Virus record (IMG/VR): IMGVR_UViG_3300032770_000032 | Coordinates: 1-48,260 of that record | Length of the DNA stretch: 48,260 bases | Origin: a virus | Strand: one strand, 5' to 3' | Part shown: in pieces, positions 8,484-17,217 of the stretch | How the letters are laid out: every line of letters starts with the position of its first letter | Numbering within the stretch: the first letter of the stretch is position 1 | Program-made: the position numbers and the translations under genes | The notes under the pieces: generated by a model | Databases searched by the model: none | What the model was told of the DNA's origin: nothing | The model's input: the letters and a program-made list of their open reading frames with translations, nothing else

Positions 8484-10628
8484 TTACGCGCTCTGCTGAA
8501 TGTCTGCCAGGTAAATCGTCGGCAGGATAAAGTCGATTCCTTGAACCGGAGTCACACAGACATTGATGATCGCAGTGTCACCTTGAATGTCCACGTTAAG
8601 GTTCTTGTAACCGAGTTGTTTGTTGTCGTCGTCGCCCACGATAATGTCAGCGGCGAGGTACTGCGACATGCGAGCCTTGATGAAGTTCGCAATCGCTTCC
8701 GCAGAGCCGGTCTTCGCCTTCGTACCAGTGAAGGTGAGATCGAGGTTGTAGCGCAGGTCGTAGGCCACGTAGCCCGCTGCCTGAACCACAGATTCACGGT
8801 TCCACACGAAGTTCGCGTCCACCCCGTAGGTCGTGTTGCCGAGGTCGATTTTGAACCCACCGCCATCGAGAGGCTTCCCGATGGTCACGCCCGCGTTGAT
8901 CATGTCGTTGTAATCCACTCGCGGGTTCCACGATTTGTCAGCCACGAAGAGATTGTTCACGTTGATGATCTTTCCGGTCAGAGGCTCGCCGACTTCGGCG
9001 CCAGCCCGCATTCCGGCAGCGATACATGCGAAAGCCCAAGGGTCCTTGTCCGCGAGAGTTCCGGTCGAATCGAGCACCGTCACGCTCTGTCCAAACATCA
9101 ACGTGTACGCGGACTGGAGAGTCTGCGCGGCGGCGATCAGGCCCGCCTTGTTGGTGAGCTTGGATACGAAGCAGGACCGCTCGGAGCGACCGACAGTGGA
9201 CCAACCCCAGATCGCGTGGCTCGCGGCGAGAGCATTGATCGAGTCGATGCTCAGAGAGCCTTGGTCCGCAGAGATCAGAGGGACGACCACGTTGATTCGC
9301 TCTTCTTGGAAGGCCGTGAAGCCGTTGGCGAAAATCGAGTTGCTGCTTACGCCATCGACAGCGCCGCTCAAGAAGACCGGGCTTGAGGTCACACCGAGGG
9401 TGCCGATCACGTTCGAAATCTTGGTCGCGTTCACCAACTGCGAAACCGCGTTGATGTTGTCGGCAATCGCCTGTACGTCAGCGCGAATTGCTCCAGCGAC
9501 CGTTTTGATCGGCAGGTTGAGGTAATAGTCGAGACGGTTCGTGTTCATGGCCGGGTTCGGGCCGAGAACGACAGCGGTGTACTTGCCGGTCGAGTTGATG
9601 AAGTCCACTAACTGTTGCAGCGTCAGCGTCGGATTTCCGTTCACGTCCTGGATGATGATGCTGAGGTTGTCCCCAGCCGCACCCGTGCAAGTCGTGGTCA
9701 GAGTCTTTGTGCTGTTGATGCCGCCCGAATCCTGGATGCTCAGAACCGCTGCCGTGCCGGAGCCGGTGTAGAGAATCGAGAATTGGTCAACGCCGCCCGT
9801 ATCGAGCATCTGCTCGTTGATGAGTCCTTGCTTGAAGGACACCACACGCGAGCCGTGGAAGCCGCGAGCGGAGCCCACGATTCCAAGGATGGTGTCGAGA
9901 GTCGATGCCGGGTCCACCTGAATCCAACCGTAATCGCGGAACGCTGCGGGAATGGCGACGGAATCGACCGCGACGTCGATGAATCCGGTGACTAAGTCCA
10001 CGCTCGCGATCACCGGCTTGCTCGGTGCCCAGTTGCCCGCGTTGTTCAGGTCCACCACCATCTGCGCTGCGGTTTGCGAGCCGGTCAGCGAACAGGTGTA
10101 GGTGTAAGACGTGCCGTTCACGATCAGGATGAGCGTATCGGTGTTTGCAACCGTGTACGGTCCTGCGATGGCGCCGTCGAGTGTGGCGTTTTGACCGATC
10201 ACCCGTCCTTGAGCAACCGAGAAGCTGTCCTGGTTTTCAGCCGAACCGTAGTTGTCCGACTTCATCGCCAGGATTCCAACCGGGCTCGAAGCGGTATTGA
10301 CCGCGTTGGCCTGAGACTGCGTCGATGGATTCGTCTTGTAGACGACAATCGTGCTCGCGCCGTTGGGAATCCGAACGTCTTTCGACGGATTCACCAAGAG
10401 ATCGAGAGCGTCAGCAATCGGGCCGGATTTGTAACGCGCTTTTGCGGATTGGATTTGCGTGCTGGTCAAAATATCCAGTACGCCAGGCTGTCCGCCAGCC
10501 GCCTCACCGATGATTCCAACCGTGCCCGTGGGCAGGAGCGGGAACCCGTTGAGGTTCTGGACGATGATCTTTGAATACGCGCCGGGGTCCAGAATCGTCG
10601 CGCCGTTGAATGTCCTTGTGATAGCCAT
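8484..10628 (-). CDS. Tail sheath protein
   Basis: 714 residues with an AAGGGGG site. The N-terminal part (TILDPGAYSKIIVQN and GTVGIIGEAAGGQPG) and the C-terminal domain (QAAGYVAYDLRYNLDLTFTG, then NFIKARMSQYLAADIIVGDDDN) are characteristic of contractile sheath subunits. The middle, around residues 130-380, is a long Thr/Ser/Asn/Gly-rich insertion that would project outward. The order sheath, tube, chaperones, tape measure is canonical. It drives contraction of the tail. Confidence 0.92.
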   Translation of the reverse strand: MAITRTFNGATILDPGAYSKIIVQNLNGFPLLPTGTVGIIGEAAGGQPGVLDILTSTQIQSAKARYKSGPIADALDLLVNPSKDVRIPNGASTIVVYKTNPSTQSQANAVNTASSPVGILAMKSDNYGSAENQDSFSVAQGRVIGQNATLDGAIAGPYTVANTDTLILIVNGTSYTYTCSLTGSQTAAQMVVDLNNAGNWAPSKPVIASVDLVTGFIDVAVDSVAIPAAFRDYGWIQVDPASTLDTILGIVGSARGFHGSRVVSFKQGLINEQMLDTGGVDQFSILYTGSGTAAVLSIQDSGGINSTKTLTTTCTGAAGDNLSIIIQDVNGNPTLTLQQLVDFINSTGKYTAVVLGPNPAMNTNRLDYYLNLPIKTVAGAIRADVQAIADNINAVSQLVNATKISNVIGTLGVTSSPVFLSGAVDGVSSNSIFANGFTAFQEERINVVVPLISADQGSLSIDSINALAASHAIWGWSTVGRSERSCFVSKLTNKAGLIAAAQTLQSAYTLMFGQSVTVLDSTGTLADKDPWAFACIAAGMRAGAEVGEPLTGKIINVNNLFVADKSWNPRVDYNDMINAGVTIGKPLDGGGFKIDLGNTTYGVDANFVWNRESVVQAAGYVAYDLRYNLDLTFTGTKAKTGSAEAIANFIKARMSQYLAADIIVGDDDNKQLGYKNLNVDIQGDTAIINVCVTPVQGIDFILPTIYLADIQQSA

Positions 10629-10639
10629 AGTCTTCCCCC

Positions 10640-10951
10640 TTAGAAGCCTTTAAAGATTTCTTTCCACTCTGCGAGTGTGGCCGACTTGACTCCCTTGGCC
10701 TTGGGATAAGCTAACAATGCTGCCTTGTGGTCGGGACGAATCCCGGCCAGTTGGACGTAAACATCGAGCGAGATTTTCGCATCGTCAGCGATGGCTTTCG
10801 GGCCTTCACCGATTTGTGCGAGATACTCGTTCTTTTTATGTTCCGGCAGCTTCGAAGCGCGAATAGCATCCGCCTTCGATTTCGGAGCCGCAGGTTTCTC
10901 AACGGGTGCCGCTTTCTCAGCGACTTTTTCAGATTTGTCTTCTTTTGCCAT
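10640..10951 (-). CDS. Small Lys/Ala-rich protein upstream of sheath
   Basis: 103 residues with a GAGG site. The first 35 residues are a disordered Lys/Glu/Ala/Pro tail; the rest (PEHKKNEYLAQIGEGPKAI through ATLAEWKEIFKGF) looks like a small helical domain. Not recognised. It lies 11 bases before the sheath gene, so it is probably translated with it and may assist tail assembly. Confidence 0.7.
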   Translation of the reverse strand: MAKEDKSEKVAEKAAPVEKPAAPKSKADAIRASKLPEHKKNEYLAQIGEGPKAIADDAKISLDVYVQLAGIRPDHKAALLAYPKAKGVKSATLAEWKEIFKGF

Positions 10952-10965
10952 GCCTCACCTCGGTT

Positions 10966-11748
10966 TTAAGTTCCGTCACAATTACCAGACCCACCATCGA
11001 CGTTGATTCCGGCAGGTATGCCGTCGCCCGTTCCGTACACGCTATCGGATGGTGCGATATTCACACCCACGAACTTCTTCACAATCGGGAGTTGACCGGC
11101 GTCGATACGGGCGAACGATATGCACGAGAAATTGATGAACCGCGAGTAGACGTTCGACGGCAGGTATTCATTGAGCTTTGAAAGGTCCGTCGCGGCGAAG
11201 GTGCTCAGATGAAGGCCGCGCTCCCGAAGGTCCGGTTTGAACAGGAGCAGGATATAAACGACCAGATAGTAAATGTACTTGGTCAGGTCCGGTGTATCCG
11301 CCGTGTGGATGCCGATATGCACCGTGTCCGAGATCGGCGAATATTTGATCTGTGACCGGCCCATTACCTCTTGGTTGGCATTTAAAACGTCCGCATAGCC
11401 CTCGTGGTCATTCAAACCCGTGTGGGGTATGTCTTCGCGCCCGTCGAGAAGCTGGATGCTCAGGCAGGGGAGTTGCTGGGGAATCATCGCGAAGCTTTGG
11501 ACGATGTTGAGTTGGTACTTTTTCAGGAACGAAATGATCTCCTGGACCTTTGCCTCACCATATTTCGGGTCGAGGAACTGAGTCGAGAGATGCGAAAAAA
11601 CGGCGTCCGGCGCGGACGGGTCTGAGAGGAACCACTTGAGGCCGACGCGGAGTACGTCCTCGATCAGAAAGTCCACCGGGAATACGCCGGTCCCCTGGTC
11701 CTCTGGGTCCGGCAATGGTGGGAACTGAAGTTGCTGTGGCTGAATCAT
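10966..11748 (-). CDS. Neck / tail-completion protein (predicted)
   Basis: 260 residues. Not firmly recognised, but a protein of this size just upstream of the sheath usually caps the tail or joins neck to tail. Visible features are an N-terminal Pro/Gln-rich stretch, a hydrophobic YIYYLVVYILLLF segment around residue 160 that is probably a buried strand or helix rather than a membrane anchor, and a Gly/Asn/Asp-rich C-terminus. Its ATG overlaps the stop of the preceding gene by 4 bases. Confidence 0.65.
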   Translation of the reverse strand: MIQPQQLQFPPLPDPEDQGTGVFPVDFLIEDVLRVGLKWFLSDPSAPDAVFSHLSTQFLDPKYGEAKVQEIISFLKKYQLNIVQSFAMIPQQLPCLSIQLLDGREDIPHTGLNDHEGYADVLNANQEVMGRSQIKYSPISDTVHIGIHTADTPDLTKYIYYLVVYILLLFKPDLRERGLHLSTFAATDLSKLNEYLPSNVYSRFINFSCISFARIDAGQLPIVKKFVGVNIAPSDSVYGTGDGIPAGINVDGGSGNCDGT

Positions 11749-12527
11749 CGACCGCCTCTAAAGATGAAGTTGATCATCCGTTCCATGTCTTTATCGACCC
11801 AGGCGCTTACTTCCTTCAGGAGATTGGCCGGTTTTAGTCCTGGGTGAATCCAAGACTCGGGCGGCGAGTTCTCGCTCATCACACGGAAAGTGTTGAGTTG
11901 GCCGGTGCGCTTCATGCCGCCTGTGCGCGTAGCCTGGGCGTATTCGGTCTTCTGCAAGCCCTTCAGGTACGGATGGACTGGAGCATTTCGCGGTATTCGT
12001 CGCGTGGCGACTTCGCCGACTGACGACGTCAGAGCCCTATCGAGCCCATACTGTTTGACGACCTTTTTCAGTTGACCCTTGAGATCAGGTCTGACACCCG
12101 CAGCTTTGCCGGTGTAGCCGAAGCGCGTGTCGCCGGTCGAATGGCGAAATGGAATCACGATATATTTGGAACCATCTTTAGCGGTCTTCGCCTTCCCGCC
12201 GCCAAGCCAGCCGGGTCGCACAGTTTTCATGTCGAACGAGCCCATGCCGAACTCGAAGTTATTTGGCATCACGCCGACGAGTTGAATCGTCGCCTGGAGA
12301 CCGCCGCCAGAGGAATCCTCAACCTTGAAACTCTCGGCCTGTCTGAGACCGTTGATGTAGATTTCCTTTGAGGTTTTAAACCGGGCCTGCGCAAGTCTCA
12401 CCCATTCGTCTCTGGCACCCTTGGCAACCTCGACGACTCCCTGGCAAAACGCCAAACGAAGGCCCTCTTCGATGCCCTCAATAATATGGCCGAGCGATTT
12501 GGCTTTGTCTTCTACGCTAAAAATCAT
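11745..12527 (-). CDS. HK97-gp10-like tail/neck protein
   Basis: 260 residues starting at the ATG that overlaps the upstream stop (ATGA); the frame also runs further upstream, but that part lies wholly within the preceding gene. The C-terminal motif TFRVMSENSPPESWIHPGLK is the hallmark of HK97-gp10-like neck or tail-completion proteins. A Gly/Lys-rich loop and the VIPFRHSTGDTRFGY segment support the same fold. It would link the connector to the tail. Confidence 0.75.
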   Translation of the reverse strand: MIFSVEDKAKSLGHIIEGIEEGLRLAFCQGVVEVAKGARDEWVRLAQARFKTSKEIYINGLRQAESFKVEDSSGGGLQATIQLVGVMPNNFEFGMGSFDMKTVRPGWLGGGKAKTAKDGSKYIVIPFRHSTGDTRFGYTGKAAGVRPDLKGQLKKVVKQYGLDRALTSSVGEVATRRIPRNAPVHPYLKGLQKTEYAQATRTGGMKRTGQLNTFRVMSENSPPESWIHPGLKPANLLKEVSAWVDKDMERMINFIFRGGR

Positions 12528-13408
12528 GGCGATGCAGGCGGTATCGTCACTTGATTCCCGCTCCCTCTCGCCAGATAGTCCCATCGAATGACCGCTTCCT
12601 GTGGCATATGGACCGGCACTTTATTGGGCAATTTGAAATCGACATAATAATAGCGATGCTCGTGCGAGAGATCGAGAACTCGGAACGTCGGCAGCACGGC
12701 GTAGATCAGCGTATAGAGATCGCCGACTGCCGGACCCTTGCCGGGTTTCCAGGTGAGTTGATTCCCCTTCATTTTGAAGTCTTTATTCAGGAGCCATTGC
12801 TTGCCGGTCTTGTCGATGGCGAGCATGGGAATATCCGGTGTCGGCAGAGTCGCCGTCTCTGGCTGAGGAACTTCATCCACCGTGATTGCACCGATTGGCG
12901 CGACCTGATAGCGGAGATTGTCCACCTGTCCCGGCGCCCGCTTGAGGATTTGGTTGTAGGGAGCCGCGAAATCGAGGACCTCAACCTTGTACCAATAGTA
13001 GAGCTTCACGCCCTGCTGACAGGTGATTTTCGCATCCTTCACATCGAACACGCCCTGAACCTGAACGTCCTTCTCGAAGTTGATTCCCTGGATGAGCGCC
13101 CAGCATTCCTGAGCCTGGCTCGCGACGTCGATCAGTTGGTCGCCATTACAGAGTGGGCAATCGAGGACATGGTTCGTGTCAGTGAGATCAGTGCGGTTCG
13201 GACAGAGGATGCTCGGAGTGACCCGCACCATCACGCCTTGGTCTTCGATGGCGTTGTCAAACTCCTGCACCGTGATCTGAACGCGAGAGGACGGCTTGGC
13301 ATTCGCCCGCTTCGGACGCACGTTTGCAGTCGCCGGATTTAAACCGGCCAACTGCTTCGTATGTGGGGGAGTGAAAAACCCCTTATCCTCTGTGTCGTCT
13401 ACAGCCAT
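12524..13408 (-). CDS. Neck protein with zinc-knuckle motif
   Basis: 294 residues. Residues 69-88 contain a CPNR motif and, after about 15 residues, DCPLCNG, a likely structural zinc site. The rest is beta-rich, with YKVEVLDFAAPYNQILKR and a C-terminal HRYYYVDFKLP segment. Position between the connector-like and gp10-like genes suggests a head-closure or neck component. Specific family not recognised. Confidence 0.7.
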   Translation of the reverse strand: MAVDDTEDKGFFTPPHTKQLAGLNPATANVRPKRANAKPSSRVQITVQEFDNAIEDQGVMVRVTPSILCPNRTDLTDTNHVLDCPLCNGDQLIDVASQAQECWALIQGINFEKDVQVQGVFDVKDAKITCQQGVKLYYWYKVEVLDFAAPYNQILKRAPGQVDNLRYQVAPIGAITVDEVPQPETATLPTPDIPMLAIDKTGKQWLLNKDFKMKGNQLTWKPGKGPAVGDLYTLIYAVLPTFRVLDLSHEHRYYYVDFKLPNKVPVHMPQEAVIRWDYLARGSGNQVTIPPASP

Positions 13409-14239
13409 TTAGCACACCTGCATTTGAAGACCGATGTAAAACTCCTTCAGATACTTGAGCATGGACGCAATCTCTTTCTCGCGCTGTTTGACGTTCGCGG
13501 TATAACCAGTGTTCTCAGCGGACGCGGTCGTCACGATGCTCTGAGAGAGACCGTCGATACCGATGGACTTCGACGCGATACCGGCGCCAGCGATCAAGTC
13601 ACCGGCTACGGTCAGCGGGAAGAGAGACGCCTTCAGCCCGATGATATTTTTGATATCGTCAGGAATGTTGTTCTTCGTGAAGCCCGCCGTGTACTGGATA
13701 TTCCAGATCGTCGGCACGTTTTGGAGACCCTGATAAAAGAGCGGCAGAAAGTTCCCGCCCATCGAGAGCAGGATGCTTGAGAACGTGCCCGCTGTCGGAA
13801 CCAACTGCACCTGCGCACCGACAGACTCCGTGCGATACCAAGTCGGGTCGAACGTGAGAAGCTGGGTCGCGAGAGGGAACTGGATTTGCACATTCGTCAC
13901 GGACTGTACCGGATACCGGAAGAGCTTGATGAAATTGTAGCTCACGTAATCCGTGATGTAGTAGTCGTGCTTTTCATTCAGCGTCGTCGGAAATAGTTGG
14001 AGACCCGGAATCTCTTTCTGGAGCCAATACATCGCCGAACGAATCTGTCCGTTGAGTGCATCCTCAGAGTAAGAGTTACCATTGTCGTCCGTGAGATCGA
14101 CGCCAAACAGATAGGTCGATTTTAGTTCCGCCGCCGTCATTACCATCTGATTCTTTTCGATCAGAGGGCGAATGTTGTTCGCCGGTTGTGGAACCGTGTT
14201 CGGACTATTTGGGTCGCCGAATTCGTCTTCGCTCGCCAC
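13409..14239 (-). CDS. Head-tail connector / adaptor-like protein
   Basis: 276 residues from a GTG with a GGGGG site. The N-terminus is disordered; a helical part (SEDALNGQIRSAMYWLQKE) and a beta part (HDYYITDYVSYNFIKLFRYP and WNIQYTAGF) follow. Mixed helical and YTAG-type strands of this kind occur in gp6-like or gp15-like adaptor proteins that bind the portal. Gene order (fibre, this, neck proteins, sheath) supports a neck role. Assignment by pattern only. Confidence 0.65.
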   Translation of the reverse strand: MASEDEFGDPNSPNTVPQPANNIRPLIEKNQMVMTAAELKSTYLFGVDLTDDNGNSYSEDALNGQIRSAMYWLQKEIPGLQLFPTTLNEKHDYYITDYVSYNFIKLFRYPVQSVTNVQIQFPLATQLLTFDPTWYRTESVGAQVQLVPTAGTFSSILLSMGGNFLPLFYQGLQNVPTIWNIQYTAGFTKNNIPDDIKNIIGLKASLFPLTVAGDLIAGAGIASKSIGIDGLSQSIVTTASAENTGYTANVKQREKEIASMLKYLKEFYIGLQMQVC

Positions 14240-14250
14240 TTAAACCCCCG

Positions 14251-14799
14251 TTAACAGAAACGATCAATTAGATTGAGCGCACCTGGATATTGAACATAAG
14301 AAGTGATGCCGCTCTTAACCAGTTTGATTTCAAAATCAGCCGAAGCCAATGTGTCGGTGTCTGTCGGGTACAGGTGGATTTTCACCTTCCCCCAATTGAC
14401 CGGCGACAGGAGAACTACGTCGCCGACGAGAAGCGATTGTGCCGAGGCCGTAGCCGTGGCGTTCACCGAAATCTTTATCGTGTTCGCAGCACTTGGACTC
14501 GATGCCGAGTCCGGCAGACTCACGATGGTTGCACCTGCCGGAATGCCGGGACCGGAGATCGGCAGTCCCTCAAGGCCACTGAGGAATGCCAGAGTCGCCG
14601 AATCGACGTTCGAGAGAATTTGGCTCGCGCTCGTCGTATCACCCACGACAGGAATATAGGCTTTGTAAAACGACCCGGCGTCGTTCTGAAAGCACGCTCG
14701 CAGAAATGAAATACCAGTCAGGTCGTAGGGGTCTCCATCGGTGTCGTTGATTTTCGCAACGATATCTCTGTCAGAGCCCTTGATCACGTCCAAAGCCAT
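14251..14799 (-). CDS. Small fibre/whisker protein with Ig-like N-terminus
   Basis: 182 residues with a GGGGGA site. The start (IKGSDRDIVAKINDTDGDPY DLTG in two parts) resembles the beta-sandwich N-terminal domain found in BppU-like baseplate and fibre proteins, with a Thr/Ser/Ala-rich middle and a C-terminal KVKIHLYPTDTDTL strand pattern. It sits directly downstream of the large fibre gene, so it may be a second component of the same fibre. Confidence 0.6.
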   Translation of the reverse strand: MALDVIKGSDRDIVAKINDTDGDPYDLTGISFLRACFQNDAGSFYKAYIPVVGDTTSASQILSNVDSATLAFLSGLEGLPISGPGIPAGATIVSLPDSASSPSAANTIKISVNATATASAQSLLVGDVVLLSPVNWGKVKIHLYPTDTDTLASADFEIKLVKSGITSYVQYPGALNLIDRFC

Positions 14800-14808
14800 T
14801 GAGTCCCC

Positions 14809-16518
14809 CTATTCAACCGTTCCTTCGAGGTCCGGCGCGAGATTTACGACAGCGGTGAGTGCATCAACCGATGCCTGAGATGCTTTCGAATCAACCGACG
14901 TTTGCGAAGAGCGGGTCTTCAAATCCACGGCAGCGGAATTTGCACCGACATGCGCGGTCAAATCCTCGTCCCACACCGCGTCCGCAATGGCGCCGGGGTC
15001 CACTTCCATATTGATATTTTTCAAAGCCACACCCGCACTGTTGGCGACATTGTGGCCGGTCAAGTCTTCGTCCCATACCGCTTCCGCGATAGTTTCTGGA
15101 GAAGCTGCACCGCCAGCGTCGGACAGATACTTGCCCGCGCTTCCGGCAGTCAAATGGCCGCTCAGAGGTTCGTCCCATACGATATTTTTCACACTACTGA
15201 TCGCGGCATCGAGATTATTGAGACGCGAATCAGACGTGAGAAGAGGATTTGTCGGAATCGCTGCGACGGCTGATTCGATGGATGCGATACCGGCATTGTC
15301 CGGCGCCACATAGCTGCCAGTCGCCAAGCGTGAACTGACCGCCACATCGAGATCGTCCAATTTCGCAGCCCGCGCCGAGGTGTAGTCAGCGTTCGACACC
15401 GCCGTAGCCGCTGGAGCGCGAGAAGAGATCGCCGCATCGAGATCATTGAGTCGCACGTCATTGGTCAATAACGGATTCGTCGGAATCGCCAGGACGTGCG
15501 CGTCAGTGGCCCTCGAAGAGATTGTCGCATCAAGGTTGTTGAGTCTCGCATCATTCGTGAGCAGAGGATTGGTCGGAATGGCGAGGACATGCGCGTCAGT
15601 GGCACGAGACGAGATCGTTGCATCGAGGTTGTTCAGACGTGCATCGTTCGTCAAAAGTGGGTTTGTCGGAATCGCCAACACATGAGCATCGGTTGCTCTC
15701 GTAGAGATCGCCGCGTCGAGGTTGTTCAAACGCGAATCGCTTGTGAGAAGCGGATTCGTCGGAATCGCGAGAACGTGTGCATCGGTCGCACGAGACGAGA
15801 TGGTCGCATCGAGATTGTCGATTTTCGCCGCACGAGCCGTGGTGTAGTCCGTCCGAATCGCATCAACCGTCTGCTGGACCGATGCAGTTTGAGTGACGGC
15901 TCGGCGCTGGGCCGCGACTGCACTGATCGTGTAATCGAAAATCACCACAAGTGCGCGAACAGTGTCAGTCGAGTTTACCGTGTAGTTGTAAGAGTACCGA
16001 CCGGCAGCATCGCGAGTCATTGCCGTTTGAGAGAGAACAGTGCCGCCCGCCGTATCTGTGATCGTGATGTTGACCAAGTTCGAATCGGGGTCCTTCGTCG
16101 CGCCAGAACCGCTGACGATTCTGAAAGTCATTTTGTAGGTCTTCGTACCGGAGTCCGGCAGAAGCAATGTTTCCGGCACGCTCCATGAAGAGATCGCGGC
16201 GTTTACAAGTGTAAACAAATCCTGGTCGATGGAGCGAACCTCAAGGTCCTCTTCGGCCCACGAATAGCTAGGGTCGATGGTCCCGAAGGTTCCATCCGTG
16301 TAAATCTCGTAGCGGATAGAGTAGAAACCTTCGACCGTCGGTATGAGAGAGTTGTTGGTATAGAGCCCGTTCGCCACATGCGAGAGCGTGAACGGTGAAC
16401 CAAGCGCGGTCATTTCAGAGTTTGCAGAGTTGTAGACCCTGGCCCGGATGCCTCGATCTGTGAGTCGGTCGGGAATCTGGAGTCTGAGAAAAACCGCTGA
16501 ATTTACTTCTGCAAGCAT
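14809..16518 (-). CDS. Fibre/whisker protein with 31-residue tandem repeats
   Basis: 569 residues with a GAGG site. Residues 1-100 and 105-200 are two beta-sandwich-like domains. Residues 235-358 are four nearly identical 31-residue repeats of the type NLDATISSRATDAHVLAIPT plus NPLLTNDARLN, followed by one degenerate copy near 420-440. The C-terminus has three AVWDE(P/D)L(S/T)GH-type repeats, common in phage fibres and whiskers. The helical repeats probably form a trimeric coiled-coil shaft. Role: host attachment or neck whisker. Confidence 0.78.
   Translation of the reverse strand: MLAEVNSAVFLRLQIPDRLTDRGIRARVYNSANSEMTALGSPFTLSHVANGLYTNNSLIPTVEGFYSIRYEIYTDGTFGTIDPSYSWAEEDLEVRSIDQDLFTLVNAAISSWSVPETLLLPDSGTKTYKMTFRIVSGSGATKDPDSNLVNITITDTAGGTVLSQTAMTRDAAGRYSYNYTVNSTDTVRALVVIFDYTISAVAAQRRAVTQTASVQQTVDAIRTDYTTARAAKIDNLDATISSRATDAHVLAIPTNPLLTSDSRLNNLDAAISTRATDAHVLAIPTNPLLTNDARLNNLDATISSRATDAHVLAIPTNPLLTNDARLNNLDATISSRATDAHVLAIPTNPLLTNDVRLNDLDAAISSRAPAATAVSNADYTSARAAKLDDLDVAVSSRLATGSYVAPDNAGIASIESAVAAIPTNPLLTSDSRLNNLDAAISSVKNIVWDEPLSGHLTAGSAGKYLSDAGGAASPETIAEAVWDEDLTGHNVANSAGVALKNINMEVDPGAIADAVWDEDLTAHVGANSAAVDLKTRSSQTSVDSKASQASVDALTAVVNLAPDLEGTVE
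15445..15816 (-). repeat. Four tandem 93-bp repeats inside fibre gene
   Basis: Four consecutive 93-bp units, each encoding NLDA(T/A)IS(S/T)RATDAHVLA and IPTNPLLT with a variable end. Copies differ mostly at third codon positions, so the protein repeat is selected while the DNA has drifted. Such repeats can gain or lose copies by recombination and change shaft length. Confidence 0.85.
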
Positions 16519-16520
16519 AT

Positions 16521-17216
16521 TTACCTCGTTGCCGACAGTTTGTAGTCGAGGACAAAATAGTCGATGTAAACGCTTCGGGCCGTCGTCCCCAAAGTTTTGA
16601 TCATCGTCGCAATCGGTGAAATGTCGGAAGTGGGAATGTTTGAGTTGATCGTCCCAACCGTCGTTCCATTGATCGCCAAACTAAAAGAAACCGCCGCGTT
16701 ATTCGTAAACAGTTGGAGCTTGGTCCAAGAACCCGCCGCCACTGCAATGCTCGTCACGACGCTCGTTCGAGTTGAACCGTTGGCGGCCTTGAGAGACCAG
16801 TTGGCCGACACTGACGAGTCGTACTCCATGTAGATTCCATTTTGCATGTCGCCCGATGTGAAGTCTCCGAAGCCGCAGCGAAATGCGAATTGATCGGTTC
16901 CGTTCGACAGCGTCGGGACCTGCACATACCAAGTCATTGTGAACGCGCCGGAGTATGGCTTCATCGTGCCAGCGCCGGTCGTAGCGGCTAACAGAATAGA
17001 ACTGCGACCTGTCGCTGTCGTTCCGGTATTGAGCGATAGAACGCCCGGATGATAGCTGTCAGGCGCGATCAGAGTTGTTGGAGCCGCGCCGGAGCCGGTA
17101 TTGCCCGCCTGCCAGTTGAGATTTCCCGTCTGGGCGGCAGAGCCGGTAGACGCGAGAAAATCATCCACTAGGTAAATGCGAGAAATCGGATTTGCCGGTA
17201 AGAGTTGTGGAGTCAT
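16521..17216 (-). CDS. Adhesin-like protein, paralogue 1
   Basis: 231 residues with a GAGG site. It shares length and layout with the next upstream gene: both begin with P-x-x-R-(I/L)-YLVDDF, have a NLNW motif, a STGT(T/S)ATGR motif, a FYVQVP/WYVQVP motif, a NGIY(M/F)EYD motif and end with (V/W)-x-DYFVLD. The beta-rich pattern suggests a concanavalin/LamG-like jelly roll, as in carbohydrate-binding virion proteins. It is likely a tail or head-decoration adhesin; the fold is inference. Confidence 0.75.
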   Translation of the reverse strand: MTPQLLPANPISRIYLVDDFLASTGSAAQTGNLNWQAGNTGSGAAPTTLIAPDSYHPGVLSLNTGTTATGRSSILLAATTGAGTMKPYSGAFTMTWYVQVPTLSNGTDQFAFRCGFGDFTSGDMQNGIYMEYDSSVSANWSLKAANGSTRTSVVTSIAVAAGSWTKLQLFTNNAAVSFSLAINGTTVGTINSNIPTSDISPIATMIKTLGTTARSVYIDYFVLDYKLSATR

Positions 17217-17217
17217 A

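Noticed and set aside
12528-12584. Longer N-terminus of the HK97-gp10-like gene
   Set aside because: The added 19 residues lie wholly in the preceding gene; the ATG at 12527 overlaps the preceding stop as is normal here.
15445-15816. Tandem repeats considered as a CRISPR array
   Set aside because: Units are 93 bp without spacers, in frame, and encode a repeated protein segment of a fibre.
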